Positions 42,356 to 52,900 are shown, counted from the stretch's first letter. The stretch: DNA of 64,000 bases from Planctomycetota bacterium (GCA_015075515.1 JABTUE010000002.1:124001-188000); one strand, 5' to 3'. A program made the numbers and translations. The notes: a model not told the origin generated them from the letters alone.

Positions 42356-44245
42356 ATGAGGAAGTCACATCTGTTCTTTGCCGCGGCGATGCTGGCGCTG
42401 GGTGCCGCTTCGCTGGGCGCCCAGGCAGCTCGGCCCGATCTGCCGCCCAACCGCGTGCGGCTGGTGCGGCCGGCCAATCACGCGCCGGAACCCTATTACC
42501 ACCAGAACCGCGTGATGCTGCGCCACATTGAAATCAATGCCGTCGGCGCCGGCATGCAGATTTCGGGCGACGTGTACACCGATTTTGAATGCGACGCCGC
42601 GCCCGCGGCCCTGAAACTGCCATCGGGCCAGATCATGGGCCTGAAAGTGGACGTGCAGCTTTACAGCCTGCCGCTGGTGCTCAAGCGCAACGCCCGCGGC
42701 GTGGTGGAATCGCCGCGCATCGAGGTGCGCAACTTCGGCCGGCCGGTTGAGGGCCAGTCGGCCCAGGTGCGCGTGGACCGCGTACAGGACGGCTTCGGGC
42801 TGGCCGCGTTCAGCCTGCCCGCCATGTCCAAACCGCTGGCGCCCGGCATCTACCAGCTTGCGGTTTCCGTGGTCTTCCAGACCCAGGAAGCCCAGCAGCG
42901 CGAACAGATCAAATGGTGCAGCAACTTCTGGGGCGAAGAAGACGAAGGCGAAGACCCCATCACCAACACCCGTGTCACGCACCGCGTGCTGGGTGACAAG
43001 GCCAAGCACGACTACTACTTCAAAGAGGTGCTGGAAGTGCTGCGCAAGGTGGACAGCGTGGCCCTGATCTATATGGCCGACACCCTGGGCCGCGCCGGGC
43101 CGATTCTGCGCAGCCCGTTTCTGGCCAACGACCGCACACCCGCCACGTACATGATCTGGGACGACCTGATGCGCATTGTGGGCGACATTGAGGACCTTGA
43201 GGCCCAATACCCCATGATTGACAAGGATCTGGCCGACTTTGAAGCCAACGAGGCCAGAATCGAGGCCCGCCTCAAGGACCTGCAGCGGCGCAACCCGCGC
43301 GCCACCCGCGCCGATGTGATCAAGCTGGAACGCGACGCGGCCAAGGCCGCCAAAAAGCGCGTGGACGACCTGATTCTCATGTCCGGCGGCAAAGCCACCA
43401 AGGACGAATCCCGCGCACGCGCCACCTGCATTGCCGCGCGTGGTGTGGTTCTGGAACAGATCAAGCAGTTCCAGGAATGGCTGACCCTGCGGTACTGGCA
43501 GCTTGTGGACGGCTACCTGCTGTACGCCGGCTGGCACCCCGTCAACAAGCCCGGCTACAACGCCTACAACGCCGTCGTCACCAAGGACAACCGCAAGGAC
43601 GCCGACGACCGCCAGGCCAAACTGGACGCCCTGCGCAAGCTGCCCAACGGCGAAGAAGAGGCCAAGCGCAAGCGGGCCGAGGCCTGGAAGTTCTTCCCGG
43701 CCGACGTGCAGAAGGTGGCCTTCGGTTATCTGGACACGGCCAACGAAAAAGCCGATTTCGACAGCCGCAACTTCACCAAAAAGGTCGGCCAGGACATCGT
43801 GCTGGATCTGGACAAGTGGTCGGCCTACCGCACCAAGTGGCGCGAGAGCTTCACCAAGGCCACCGACCCGATCTTCAACGACATTGACACCTCGGTGCAG
43901 TACGCCAACCAGGTGTGGCCGGAAATGCTGGCCGAAGCCCGCGCCGCCCGCGAAGAAGCCATCTGTAACGCCTATGCCTGGGAATTCCATACCCGCACCC
44001 AGGGCCAGAAAGAGCCGGTAACGGTGATCACCGAAGAGTGGAAGGCGCTGGGCCAGTCCGATCCGTCGCTGGTACCGATTCTGGACAAGAGCAAGGTCGC
44101 GCCCGGTTCGATCTGGACGCGCTTCAGCGGGCGGCTGTCCACCATCAAGGACACGCTTTCGATGCCTGACTTTATCTCGGCCTACCGCCGCGGCATCGAA
44201 GCCGGCGCCCAGACCCTGCCCGGCACCAGACCCGTCCCGCGCTAG
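42356..44245 (+). CDS. Exported protein of unknown function, 629 residues
   Basis: Signal peptide 'SHLFFAAAMLALGAASLGAQ' (about 4-23); AGGAG lies 14-18 bases upstream of ATG 42356 and GAGGAAG closer. Residues 45-190 are beta-type ('HIEINAVGAGMQISGDVYTD'), the rest is long charged helices rich in Lys, Asp, Ala and Trp ('DLADFEANEARIEARLKDLQ'). It could be a periplasmic spacer or scaffold. It follows the GspK-like gene on the same strand, so it may belong to the same secretion or pilus assembly. No family recognised. Confidence 0.7.
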   Translation: MRKSHLFFAAAMLALGAASLGAQAARPDLPPNRVRLVRPANHAPEPYYHQNRVMLRHIEINAVGAGMQISGDVYTDFECDAAPAALKLPSGQIMGLKVDVQLYSLPLVLKRNARGVVESPRIEVRNFGRPVEGQSAQVRVDRVQDGFGLAAFSLPAMSKPLAPGIYQLAVSVVFQTQEAQQREQIKWCSNFWGEEDEGEDPITNTRVTHRVLGDKAKHDYYFKEVLEVLRKVDSVALIYMADTLGRAGPILRSPFLANDRTPATYMIWDDLMRIVGDIEDLEAQYPMIDKDLADFEANEARIEARLKDLQRRNPRATRADVIKLERDAAKAAKKRVDDLILMSGGKATKDESRARATCIAARGVVLEQIKQFQEWLTLRYWQLVDGYLLYAGWHPVNKPGYNAYNAVVTKDNRKDADDRQAKLDALRKLPNGEEEAKRKRAEAWKFFPADVQKVAFGYLDTANEKADFDSRNFTKKVGQDIVLDLDKWSAYRTKWRESFTKATDPIFNDIDTSVQYANQVWPEMLAEARAAREEAICNAYAWEFHTRTQGQKEPVTVITEEWKALGQSDPSLVPILDKSKVAPGSIWTRFSGRLSTIKDTLSMPDFISAYRRGIEAGAQTLPGTRPVPR

Positions 44246-44267
44246 CCGCAAGGAATGAACCACACAG

Positions 44268-44289
44268 GGGGCCCGGGACATCGGGCCCC
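44268..44289 (+). terminator. Hairpin between the 42356 gene and the kinase gene
   Basis: Perfect 8-bp stem GGGGCCCG (44268-44275) and CGGGCCCC (44282-44289) followed by TTGTCGT. The tail is short in T, so this is a weak terminator at best. Confidence 0.5.
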
Positions 44290-44305
44290 TTGTCGTGAAC
44301 GTTGC

Positions 44306-44320
44306 TACAATCCCGCCATG
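44306..44320 (+). promoter_or_regulatory. Candidate leaderless-transcript promoter: TACAAT, six bases, ATG
   Basis: TACAAT (44306-44311) lies exactly six bases before ATG 44318, with no Shine-Dalgarno between. The 12 bases TACAATCCCGCC also occur at the ribH promoter (20819-20830). No convincing -35 box is present. Confidence 0.45.
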
Positions 44321-45847
44321 CCGGTGCTCAAGCCCGATGAAGTGCTGCGCTACCTGAACGCCCGCGGTTTTCTGGCTGCGGCCGAGGTGGAACTGGTGCA
44401 GTCGCGCTGGAACCTCGAACGCGACGGGCCGCTGCTTCAGTACATCGCCCGCGAAAACCTGCTGCCCGACGAAGTCGCCCAGGACCTGATTGAACTGATC
44501 GGCGCCAACCAGCTTGAAGGTCTGGAGCCGCACCTGCCTGGCCTGCAACTGCTGCACATGGTGGGCCGCGGCGGCCGCGGCAGCGTGTACCGCGCCTGGC
44601 AGCCCAGCCTGCGTCGCGTTGTGGCCGTCAAAATCCTGTCGCGCGCGCTTTCGGGCAACCGCGAATACATCCAGCGTTTCATCCGCGAGGCCCGCGTGGC
44701 CTCCAAGGCCGCGCACCGCAACATCGTGCGCGCCTTTGACATCAACAAAAAGGGCGCCGACGTCTACATGGTGATGGAATACGTCAGCGGCATCAGCCTG
44801 GGCGCCGTGCTGCGGTCGCGCCAGAAACTGGCCGCCGGCGACGTGCTGGCGATCGCGGCGCTGGTGGGCGACGCGATCAGTTACATCGCCAAGGTCGGGC
44901 TGGTGCACCGCGACATCAAGCCCGACAACATCATGATTGACCGCAAGGGCCGGGTGAAACTGTGCGACCTGGGTCTGGCCCGGCCCAGCGGCGGGGCCAA
45001 CCTCACGTCACCGATGGTGGCCCAGGGTACGCCGGCCTACATGGCGCCGGAAAACGCGCTGGGCCACGACATTGATTCACAGGCCGACGTGTACAGCCTG
45101 GGCGTCACCATGTACCGCGCGGCGCTGGGCAAGTTGCCCTTTGACAACCCCGACCCGGTCGAAGTGCTGCGCATGCACGTCGAGGAAGAACCCCGCGGCC
45201 TGGACGGCGGCGAACTTCCGGGCGCGCTGGCCGACCTGATCCGCCGCATGCTGGCCAAAGACCCCAAGGCCCGGCCGCCGGCGCGCGAACTGGGTCGCGA
45301 ACTGGCGGCGCTGCAGAAAACCCTGCCGGGCATGGATCACCCCAAACTCTACGAACTTGTCCCCGGCGGCGCGCCAACGGCAATTGTCGCCTACCAGAGC
45401 GAACTGGACCTTGAGGAACCCCAGCCCCAGGCGCCGCCCCAGCCCGCGTACAAGGCCTGGGAAGACCCCACGCTGGCGCCGCGGCCGGCTGTCACGCGGC
45501 GGCCTCTGCCGCTGCCCGGCATGGGCGTGGGTACGCTGGTGGCGGCACTGATTCTGTGCATTGCCTATATCCTGTTTGTCAGCCTCAGCGGCCCCGCGAC
45601 GCCGCCCGAAGACCCGCGCGTGGGCGAACTGCAGAAACAGGTTTCCGATCTTGAGGCACGCCTGGCCACGGCCGAACTCGAACGCAAAACCGTGGCAACA
45701 CTGATGCACGAAGCCGCCGAACGCTTGAAACTGGAAAACCAGGAAGACCTGCGGCGCAAAGAAGTCGAGCCGCCGCGCCAGAAACTGGACGACGTGATTC
45801 CCGAACTTGCGGCCATGCGCAAGGCGCAATCCCTGAACAGCAAATAG
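44318..45847 (+). CDS. Transmembrane Ser/Thr protein kinase
   Basis: A 509-residue Hanks-type kinase. An N-terminal helical segment (1-75; 'DEVLRYLNARGFLAAAEVEL') of the type seen in planctomycete kinases precedes the kinase domain (about 78-335): glycine loop 'VGRGGRGSVYRA', Lys105 in 'VAVKIL', HRD at 197-199 with Asn204, DLG at 217-219 in place of DFG, and APE in 'YMAPEN'. All catalytic residues are present. A Pro-rich linker leads to one membrane helix (403-424) and a periplasmic coiled coil (about 435-500). No PASTA domain. The coiled coil may sense envelope state. Confidence 0.93.
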   Translation: MPVLKPDEVLRYLNARGFLAAAEVELVQSRWNLERDGPLLQYIARENLLPDEVAQDLIELIGANQLEGLEPHLPGLQLLHMVGRGGRGSVYRAWQPSLRRVVAVKILSRALSGNREYIQRFIREARVASKAAHRNIVRAFDINKKGADVYMVMEYVSGISLGAVLRSRQKLAAGDVLAIAALVGDAISYIAKVGLVHRDIKPDNIMIDRKGRVKLCDLGLARPSGGANLTSPMVAQGTPAYMAPENALGHDIDSQADVYSLGVTMYRAALGKLPFDNPDPVEVLRMHVEEEPRGLDGGELPGALADLIRRMLAKDPKARPPARELGRELAALQKTLPGMDHPKLYELVPGGAPTAIVAYQSELDLEEPQPQAPPQPAYKAWEDPTLAPRPAVTRRPLPLPGMGVGTLVAALILCIAYILFVSLSGPATPPEDPRVGELQKQVSDLEARLATAELERKTVATLMHEAAERLKLENQEDLRRKEVEPPRQKLDDVIPELAAMRKAQSLNSK

Positions 45848-45852
45848 CGGGG

Positions 45853-46506
45853 CTAAGACGGTGTGCCGGCGGCTTTTACCGGCAGAATCCGCACGCTTTT
45901 GGCCACCTGCATCAGCCTTTTTTCGGCGTACAGGTTTACGGCCTCGGGGTAGGCTTCGCGCTCGGCTTCCGCCACGCGAGCCTGCAGCGTTTCAACCGTG
46001 TCGTTGGGCAGAACCGGCACCTTCTTCTGGATGATGTGCGGGCCGTGGTCGTATTCGTCGTCCACATAGTGCACCGTGCAGCCGGTTTCCTTTTCGCCGG
46101 CTTTGAGCACGGCCTCGTGAACCCTGGCGCCGTACATGCCCTTGCCGCCGAACTTGGGCAGCAGCGACGGGTGAATGTTCATCACCCGGCCCTTGTAGCG
46201 CTCCGGCAGGTGGATGTAGCTGAGAAAGCCGGCCAGCAGCACAAGATCGGGTTTGACGCCGTTGATCAGCTTGAACACCTGGCGCGAAAAAGCCACGGCA
46301 TCGGTGAAGTCCTTGCGGTTCACAACCTGCACCGGCACGCCGAACTTCTGGGCGCGGGCGATGCCGGCCACGCCCTCTTTGCTGCTGATGACGCCCAGGC
46401 ATTCCAGCGCGCAGGTGCCGTCTTTGGCCCGCTGCAGCAGGTTTTCCATCGTGGTGCCGCTGCCCGAGATCAGGATAACGGCCGTAACTTTGCGCGGGTT
46501 GGTCAT
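45853..46506 (-). CDS. purN: Phosphoribosylglycinamide formyltransferase
   Basis: Purine synthesis step 3: transfers a formyl group from 10-formyl-THF to GAR. The 217-residue protein shows 'AVILISGSGTTMENLL' for phosphate binding, 'LVLLAGFLSYI', the catalytic 'MNIHPSLLPKFGGKGMYG' with Asn and His, and 'YVDDEYDHGPHIIQKKV' with the catalytic Asp. ATG 46506 is chosen, since the frame upstream adds unrelated residues. It converges with the kinase gene, with six bases between stops. Confidence 0.93.
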   Translation of the reverse strand: MTNPRKVTAVILISGSGTTMENLLQRAKDGTCALECLGVISSKEGVAGIARAQKFGVPVQVVNRKDFTDAVAFSRQVFKLINGVKPDLVLLAGFLSYIHLPERYKGRVMNIHPSLLPKFGGKGMYGARVHEAVLKAGEKETGCTVHYVDDEYDHGPHIIQKKVPVLPNDTVETLQARVAEAEREAYPEAVNLYAEKRLMQVAKSVRILPVKAAGTPS

Positions 46507-46595
46507 GAAGGCCCCAGGTCGCTGCTTAAAACGATAGCACACCGGCGGCCAAGATGCAGCCATTGCCGGGCGAATCAAGGCCCGAAAGACTGTGG

Positions 46596-46622
46596 AAAAA
46601 CCGGCGGCGCGCCGGGCGCCGG
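46596..46622 (-). terminator. Terminator of ileS
   Basis: GC-rich stem formed by CCGGCG (46601-46606) and CGCCGG (46617-46622), with an alternative pairing inside. On the minus strand the stem is followed directly by TTTTT (plus 46596-46600) within TTTTTCCACAG. It lies 17 bases past the ileS stop. Confidence 0.7.
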
Positions 46623-46639
46623 GGGCTTTTCCAGGTCAA

Positions 46640-49630
46640 TCAGGCCCGGTCGCCCACGACCCCGGCGCAGCGTTTGCACAGTGTCGCATGGGCGCTGACA
46701 CCGCCCACGTCGCCGGTGCGGCGGTAACAGCGCGCGCAGGCGGGCCTGTCGCAGACGCTGACCCTCAGGCTCAGGCCCTTGAGAGCCTGCGCGGCCTCAA
46801 AACCCGCGCCGCCGGGGCCGATGCTGACACCGCTGACGTTCAGCACTTCGGCCAGTTCGGCCGCCAATGCTTCGGGCTTGCCCAGTGCCGTCAGTTCCCC
46901 GGCCAGGGTCTCGTCGGGCGCCAGCGCCACCGTCGCGTCGTAGCCCTTGCCGATCTGCTTGTCCTTGCGCATGCGGTCCAGCACGCGGTCGGTTTCGGCC
47001 TTGAGCTTGAAGAACAGTTCAAAGCGGGCGTCAAGCTCGGCGTCAACCTTGGCCTCGGCCTTGGGCCAGGCGGCCAGGTGCGGGCTGTCGGGCGACCCCG
47101 CCACGCGCGGCAGGTGCCGCCACATGTCTTCAACCGAATGCACCAGCACCGGCGCCAGCAGCCGCGTCAGCACGTCGGCAATGATCCAGTAGGCCGTCTG
47201 GGCGCTGCGCCGGCTGAGGCCGGTTGCGGATTCGCAGTACAGGCGGTCTTTGCACACATCAACGTACTGGGCGCTCAGCGTCACGTTGGCAAAGTCGCCC
47301 AGCGCGCGCATCGCGGCATGGAACTCGTAACGTTCCCAGGCCGCCGTCACTTCGGCGATCACGCGCGCCGTCTGTGACAGTGCCCAGCGGTCCAGCGGCA
47401 GCAGTCTGTCATAGGCCACGGCGTCGCGCGCCGGGTCGAAATCAAACAGGTTGCCGACCAGCGCCCGGAACGTGTTTCTCAACTTGCGGTAGCCCTCGCC
47501 CGCGCCCTGGATCAGGGCGTAGGTGACCGGGATCGGCTCACTGGTGTTGACGCTGGCAAAGTAATAGCGGATCAGGTCCGCGCCCAGATCGGCGCAGCCT
47601 TTGTCAATCGCCCAGATGTTGCCCTTGCTCTTGCTGCCCTTTTCGCCCTTTTCGTCCACCACAAAGGCGCTGGTCAAACACTGCTTGAACGGCGACCTGC
47701 CCTGCGTGGCCACACTCAGGATCAGCGAAACCTGAAACCAGCCGCGGTGCTGGTCGTCGCCCTCCAGGTACATGCCGGCGGGGAACTTGTCACGCAGTTC
47801 GGGGTCGGCCAGCATCACACTGCGGTGGCTGGCGCCGCTTTCGAACCAGACATCGAAGATGTCGTTCATCTTCACCAGTTTGCGGCCCTTGAATTGCTTC
47901 GGACGCACGTCATCGGGCAGAAGCTTTTCGACCGGCCAGTTCCGGTCGTCATACCAGGCGTTGCTGCCGTGCTGTTCGACCACGCCGATCACGTGTTCAA
48001 GCGTTGACGCGTCAAGACATACCTCGCCGCTTTGCGCGTCGGCAAAGGCGGGTATCGGTATGCCCCAGAACCGCTGGCGCGAAATGCACCAGTCCGGCCG
48101 GTTTTCGATCATCGCGCTGATGCGCTTTTCGCCCCAGGCCGGGAACCACTGCGTGCGCGCGATTTCATCCAGCAGCCGCTGGCGCAGGGTTTTTCCCTGC
48201 GGGTTGAAAGCCCTGTCCGGGTCCACGTGGTCAATCCTGATGAACCACTGTTCGGTGACGCGGAAGATCACCGGCTGGTGCGTGCGCCAGCAGTGCGGGT
48301 AACTGTGATGCACCGGCTCGTCATGCAGCAGCCAGCCCTCGGCGCGCAGCTTTTCGACGATCAGCGGGTTGGCCTTGAGCACGTTCTGGCCCTGAAGCAT
48401 TTCAAGCCAGCCGCGCGAGTCTTCAAACGTGGGCGCAAGCTGAAGCTCCTTGCGCAGGCGTTCGCCGGTGAAGAACCTGCCGGCCTCGTCTACCGGGCAG
48501 ACCACGGGCAGCTTCTCGCGCCGGCCGGTTTCGAAGTCTTCCTTGCCGTGGCCGGGCGCGGTGTGCACCAGGCCGGTACCGTCGCTGAGTGTCACGTAGT
48601 CGGCAAACACCACCGGACAGGCCGTGTCCAGAAACGGGTGGTTATAGCCCACGCCCTTGAGGTCAACGCCGGCAAAGGTCTTGAGTACGCGCACGTCGCG
48701 CAGCCTGGCCTTTTCACTGACGGTCTTGAGCAACTCGCCGGCCACCACCAGGTGCTCCAGTTTTTCGCCGCCGGCCCGACGGTAAGCAACCAGCACGTAT
48801 TCGGCGGATTCAGACGCCGCCACGGCCACGTTGGCGGGCAGTGTCCAGGGCGTGGTCGTCCAGATCAGCAGCGCCAGCGTATCCCAGATGCTGCCGGCTT
48901 CGGGCAGGGCTTCGACATGATCGCGAAACTTGCAGTCCTTGCCGCAGCTTGATACCGGAAAACGCACATACACGCTGGGGTCGGTGCGGTCTTCGTACTC
49001 AAGTTCGGCTTCCGCCAGTGCGGACTGCGCGGCCCAGGACCAGTGCACGGGCCGTTTGGCCCGCGTGATGAAACCGCGCGCGAACAGGTCGGCAAACACG
49101 CGCAGCACGTTGGCTTCGTAAACCGGGCTGGTGGTCAGGTACGGGTCTTCCCAGCGGCCCAGCACGCCCAGCGTCTTGAACTGCGCGCGCTGCTTGTCCA
49201 CGTAGCTGTTGGCGTAGTCCAGGCACAGTTCGCGCAGCCTGACGCTGGTCATGTTGTCGGGCTTCTTGCCGCCCAGGTCTTTCAGCACGTTGTGCTCGAT
49301 CGGCAGGCCGTGACAATCCCAGCCCGGCACATAGGGCGAATCAAAGCCCTGCATGGTGCGGAACTTCACCACCATGTCCTTGAGCGTCTTGTTCATGCCC
49401 GTGCCGGTGTGGGCGTCGCCGTTGGCATAGGGCGGGCCGTCGTGCAGCACCCAGGCCGGCGCGCCCTTGCGCGCGGCACGGATGCGTTCGTACAGCCGGG
49501 TTTCGGCCCAGTGCTTCTGCAGTTCGGGTTCGCGCTGCTGCAACCCGGCTTTCATCGGAAAATCGGTTTTGGGCAGCAGCACGGTGTCTTTGTAGCGGTT
49601 CTTTTCGGACTTCTCGGCCTGTTCGGTCAT
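46640..49630 (-). CDS. ileS: Isoleucyl-tRNA synthetase
   Basis: Charges tRNA-Ile with isoleucine. The 996-residue class I enzyme shows 'DGPPYANGDAHTGTGMNK', where the HIGH motif is HTGT (74-77), 'VPGWDCHGLPIE', the editing domain with 'WTTTPWTLPANVA', the KMSKS loop as 'KGSKSKGN' near residue 660, 'GWFQVSLILSV', and a C-terminal zinc finger with two CxxC-type pairs ('CDRPACARC', 'CKRC'). The size and finger match the bacterial form. ATG 49630 (MTEQAEK) is taken as the start, 71 bases downstream of the Trm112-like gene. Confidence 0.96.
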   Translation of the reverse strand: MTEQAEKSEKNRYKDTVLLPKTDFPMKAGLQQREPELQKHWAETRLYERIRAARKGAPAWVLHDGPPYANGDAHTGTGMNKTLKDMVVKFRTMQGFDSPYVPGWDCHGLPIEHNVLKDLGGKKPDNMTSVRLRELCLDYANSYVDKQRAQFKTLGVLGRWEDPYLTTSPVYEANVLRVFADLFARGFITRAKRPVHWSWAAQSALAEAELEYEDRTDPSVYVRFPVSSCGKDCKFRDHVEALPEAGSIWDTLALLIWTTTPWTLPANVAVAASESAEYVLVAYRRAGGEKLEHLVVAGELLKTVSEKARLRDVRVLKTFAGVDLKGVGYNHPFLDTACPVVFADYVTLSDGTGLVHTAPGHGKEDFETGRREKLPVVCPVDEAGRFFTGERLRKELQLAPTFEDSRGWLEMLQGQNVLKANPLIVEKLRAEGWLLHDEPVHHSYPHCWRTHQPVIFRVTEQWFIRIDHVDPDRAFNPQGKTLRQRLLDEIARTQWFPAWGEKRISAMIENRPDWCISRQRFWGIPIPAFADAQSGEVCLDASTLEHVIGVVEQHGSNAWYDDRNWPVEKLLPDDVRPKQFKGRKLVKMNDIFDVWFESGASHRSVMLADPELRDKFPAGMYLEGDDQHRGWFQVSLILSVATQGRSPFKQCLTSAFVVDEKGEKGSKSKGNIWAIDKGCADLGADLIRYYFASVNTSEPIPVTYALIQGAGEGYRKLRNTFRALVGNLFDFDPARDAVAYDRLLPLDRWALSQTARVIAEVTAAWERYEFHAAMRALGDFANVTLSAQYVDVCKDRLYCESATGLSRRSAQTAYWIIADVLTRLLAPVLVHSVEDMWRHLPRVAGSPDSPHLAAWPKAEAKVDAELDARFELFFKLKAETDRVLDRMRKDKQIGKGYDATVALAPDETLAGELTALGKPEALAAELAEVLNVSGVSIGPGGAGFEAAQALKGLSLRVSVCDRPACARCYRRTGDVGGVSAHATLCKRCAGVVGDRA

Positions 49631-49701
49631 GGTTGGTCTCAAATGGCGATCACGGCGTCCACAAGGTGTCGCTGTGCCGGCTGCGGAAAACGAAGACGCC
49701 T

Positions 49702-49923
49702 TCAGCCCAGTTCCGCAAGCTCGGCGTCGCTAATTCGGATGGCCTCCTCGACGAGCAGGATGGGTATGCCGTCGTCAATGCGGTAGGCCTTGCGGGATTC
49801 TTTGCAATACAGCTTGTCGCCCTTGAGGATCAGGGGCTTGCGGCTTTCCGGGCAGACCAGCATGGCCAGGAACTCGGGGTCGAGTTTCGGCGCGGGCTGG
49901 GGTTGTGGGGCCGCTTCGGTCAT
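49702..49923 (-). CDS. Trm112-like small protein
   Basis: A 73-residue protein with 'LDPEFLAMLVCPESRKPL', 'GDKLYCKESRKAYRIDDGIP' and 'ILLVEEA', the pattern of the Trm112p-like (YcaR/UPF0434) family, which in eukaryotes activates methyltransferases and in bacteria has no settled role. The usual CPxC zinc pair is reduced: CPES and YCKES supply only one Cys each. The N-terminus is a Pro/Gln/Ala stretch. There is no Shine-Dalgarno; TATCGT lies exactly six bases before ATG 49923, suggesting a leaderless transcript. It lies upstream of ileS on the same strand. Confidence 0.85.
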   Translation of the reverse strand: MTEAAPQPQPAPKLDPEFLAMLVCPESRKPLILKGDKLYCKESRKAYRIDDGIPILLVEEAIRISDAELAELG

Positions 49924-49970
49924 GGTCGCACGATAGTAGGCAACGGGCCGGGGTTGCACAAGCAAGGGCG

Positions 49971-52900
49971 TCACTTCCAACTGAACAGAATGTCGGCGAT
50001 CTTGCCCACCACGGGCAGGTCCTTGATCCAGCCCTTGGCAATGTTCTTGAGCGACTCGTCATTGAACGGCCCGGCCGAAAGGTGCTTGTCTACCTCGGCC
50101 ACCGAGGCAATCAGGCGGTCGTTGCGTTCCTTGCTTTCGCCCTTTTCGATCAGCTCGGCAATGATGTGCAACGCATCGGCGCACTTTTCAAACCCTTTGG
50201 TGCCGTACTCAACCTCGGCCTGCAGCAGCGCCCGGTGCAGGTTCGAAAAACCGGGCACGGAAATGCCCAGGCCTTCGGTGAAGTTCGACGCGGCATCCAG
50301 CAGGTTGCCCGCGTCGGCCTTGCCTTCGGCAATCAGGCGGTCGGATTCAACCAGCAGCAGCGCCGCGCCGTCGAGCAGCTTGAGTGTCCGCCCGGCGCCT
50401 TCGCTGACCGGGCCCTCGACATCCAGCCCGCCCAGCCGCATCAGCGTCGCGGCATCTTCGCCGGCGCCGGCCAGGTTGTTGGCCAGCAGCGTGGCGTTGC
50501 GGGCCTTTTCAAGAGCATTGGCCTGCACGGGCACGCCGCTGGCGATGAAGTCGGCCTCGCACCGGGTCAGCACGTCGCGCACCTGCCGGACACGCTCGGG
50601 CGTCAACGTGCCCTCGGCCTTCCAGCGGTTCAGGTCCGCCATGGCCTGCCTGGCGCGGAGGTTGGACTTCTTCATCTCATAGCGGCCCATCAAATGGCGG
50701 CCCATCACCCGGATCGCCGCCGAGCGATGCTCCAGCGGGATGATGATTTCGGCCGCCCGCGCGTAGGCCGCCTGAAGTTCGTCCATGGTGGACGCCGCCA
50801 GCAGGTCGGCAAAGGGCTTCTCCAGCGCCTTCAGGGCTTCTTCTTCGGCCTGGGGCAGGGCGAGGTCGGCAGGCAGTTCCAGCGGCAGTTCGATGGTGAC
50901 GCGGTTGTTGTTTTCGTCGGTTTCCTCGATCACCCCCTCGGCATCAATGACAGCCATGATCCGCGTGTCGCCGCGCGCGGGGCTGTACAGATAGCTGTAG
51001 CGGTTCATGAAAAAACCCGGCACCAGCAGCGGCCGCGATTCAATCACGCGGTATTCGCCGGCCTGCCAGCCTTTGGCCGGCACCACCATGCTGAAGATGG
51101 CGCGCCAGCCGTCAGGGCCCTGCGGGTTGTTGCCGGACACGCGGGCAAGCACAAGCTTGTCCGACGCGACCGTGCGGCCGTTGTTGCGCGCGATGAACGT
51201 GACGCGCGCGGGGCGGTCGAACTCGGGCATCGGCGGGTCCAGAATAATCTCCAGGGCCGCCAGGTCGGGCTTGTCGCCGGCCGGGGGCTCCAGCGCCTGC
51301 ACCGGAAAGCTGACCGCGCCCGGGTTGTCAATGAAAATGAACTCGACCTGCACCACGCCCGTGATCCAGACTTCGCGGCCGACCGTCACGTCGTCGCCCA
51401 GGCCTTCGCCGGTTTCTGCCGGCAGCGCAAAACGCAGCGCGGGCTTGCCGTCAAGGCCGGTGGTCAGTTCGCCCGTTACGGGCCCGTGGCCGGGAATGAC
51501 CAGACGTGCCCCCTTGAACAGACCGGCCAGCGAAATTGAACCGATCACGTCACGGTACAGCGCGCCCAGAATGCCCGAGGCCTGCCAGCTTACGTCGTAG
51601 TCGTAATGAAAGGGCACCACCAGCGCCGAGTTGATCACGTCGGCATTGCCCGCGACACAGGTAATGCGGCAACGCGCGCGCCCGGTGCCGTCGTAATCCA
51701 CCAGCGTCAATGTGCGTGTCAGGCCGGCGGGTGGCGCGGCGGTTTTGCGTTCGGTGCGTGCGGCGGCCCGAAACGCGTTGTCTTCGGCCGCGGGCGCCAG
51801 CCACTTGTCCACCTCGGCGCCGCCCATGCCCGCGTGCAGCGCCGCCCACTCGAACAGGTCGGCGATGTTGCCGCCCAGCTTGCGCGCCTGGTCAAAGCGG
51901 TCCAGCAGCGCCATGCCACACAGCGCGCCCTCGCGCCGGTTCTGGGGCACCTGGTAGATGACGACATCGTACCCGTTGTTGCGCACCAGGTTTTCGCGGT
52001 CCGGCACCCGGCGCCGGGCGTAGCCGCGCGCCGCCACCAGCGGCGAATGATCCACGACAAGACCCAGCAGGTGGTGCCCCAGGTGGAGGGGCAGACGGTT
52101 GAGCGTGGTCAGCGCGGCAATCGGGCGCTGTTCGGCCGACAGCACGCTGTTCAGTCCGGCCAGACCGGACGCGAAACCCAGCGAAGCCAGCACGCCGTGG
52201 GCGGTCACCGCCGCCTCGGCGTGGGTTCCTTTGGCGGTTGCCAAAAGTTCGGCCAGTGCACCGGCGTCGCCACGCCGGGCCAGATAGCCGTACAGCCACA
52301 TGGCCGCGACGAGCTCCACTTCAGCGGCCAGTTTGCGCGCGGCGGCTTCCTGGCCGTCGGGATCAAGCCGGAACAGTTCGGCGGCGGCCGCGGCGGCGGC
52401 CTCAGGCCAGCCCTGGTAGGCCGCCAGTTCCAGCAACTGCGGCACATCCTGCGGTGTGCACAGACCCTCCAGCACATACATGGCAAGGGCGGGAAGAGTC
52501 ACCACCTTGCGCATGGCGCGCATCAAGGGGGCGGCGGCCTCTGGCCGCGCGGCCACGTCAAGCAGCAACAGTGTGTCGCGCGCGGTCTTGGAATCGGCCA
52601 GCGCCTCCTCGACCGCGGCGGCGAACTGCCGGCGCTGCGCTTCGGTACGGTCCGGTTCAAGCAGGGAAAGACGTGCCAGCCAGCGGTCAACTTCGGGGTC
52701 GCCGCGCGCGGCCAGCAGCCTGGCCCGCAGGTCGTCATCCAGCCGCGCGGCCGGCCCGGCGGCGGCCCACTGCGCGTCGGCCAGCAACTGCCAGCGCGCG
52801 CGTTTGCGGGCGTTTTCAGCCACCAGGTTCCACCGGGCGGCACCGGTCAGGCGCGCCAGCGCAAGCGCCGCGTCGGCCTGCAGCGCGGTGTCGCCGGCGG

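Noticed and set aside
42365..44908. 847-codon open frame on the minus strand
   Set aside because: It is the antisense shadow of the exported-protein gene and the kinase gene. The product is His/Gln/Gly/Val-rich without domains, while the plus strand encodes a signal peptide and a complete kinase.
46640..49630. HTGT in place of HIGH in IleRS as a sign of inactivation
   Set aside because: Variants of the last His occur in active IleRS enzymes, and all other motifs, including KMSKS-like and the zinc finger, are intact.
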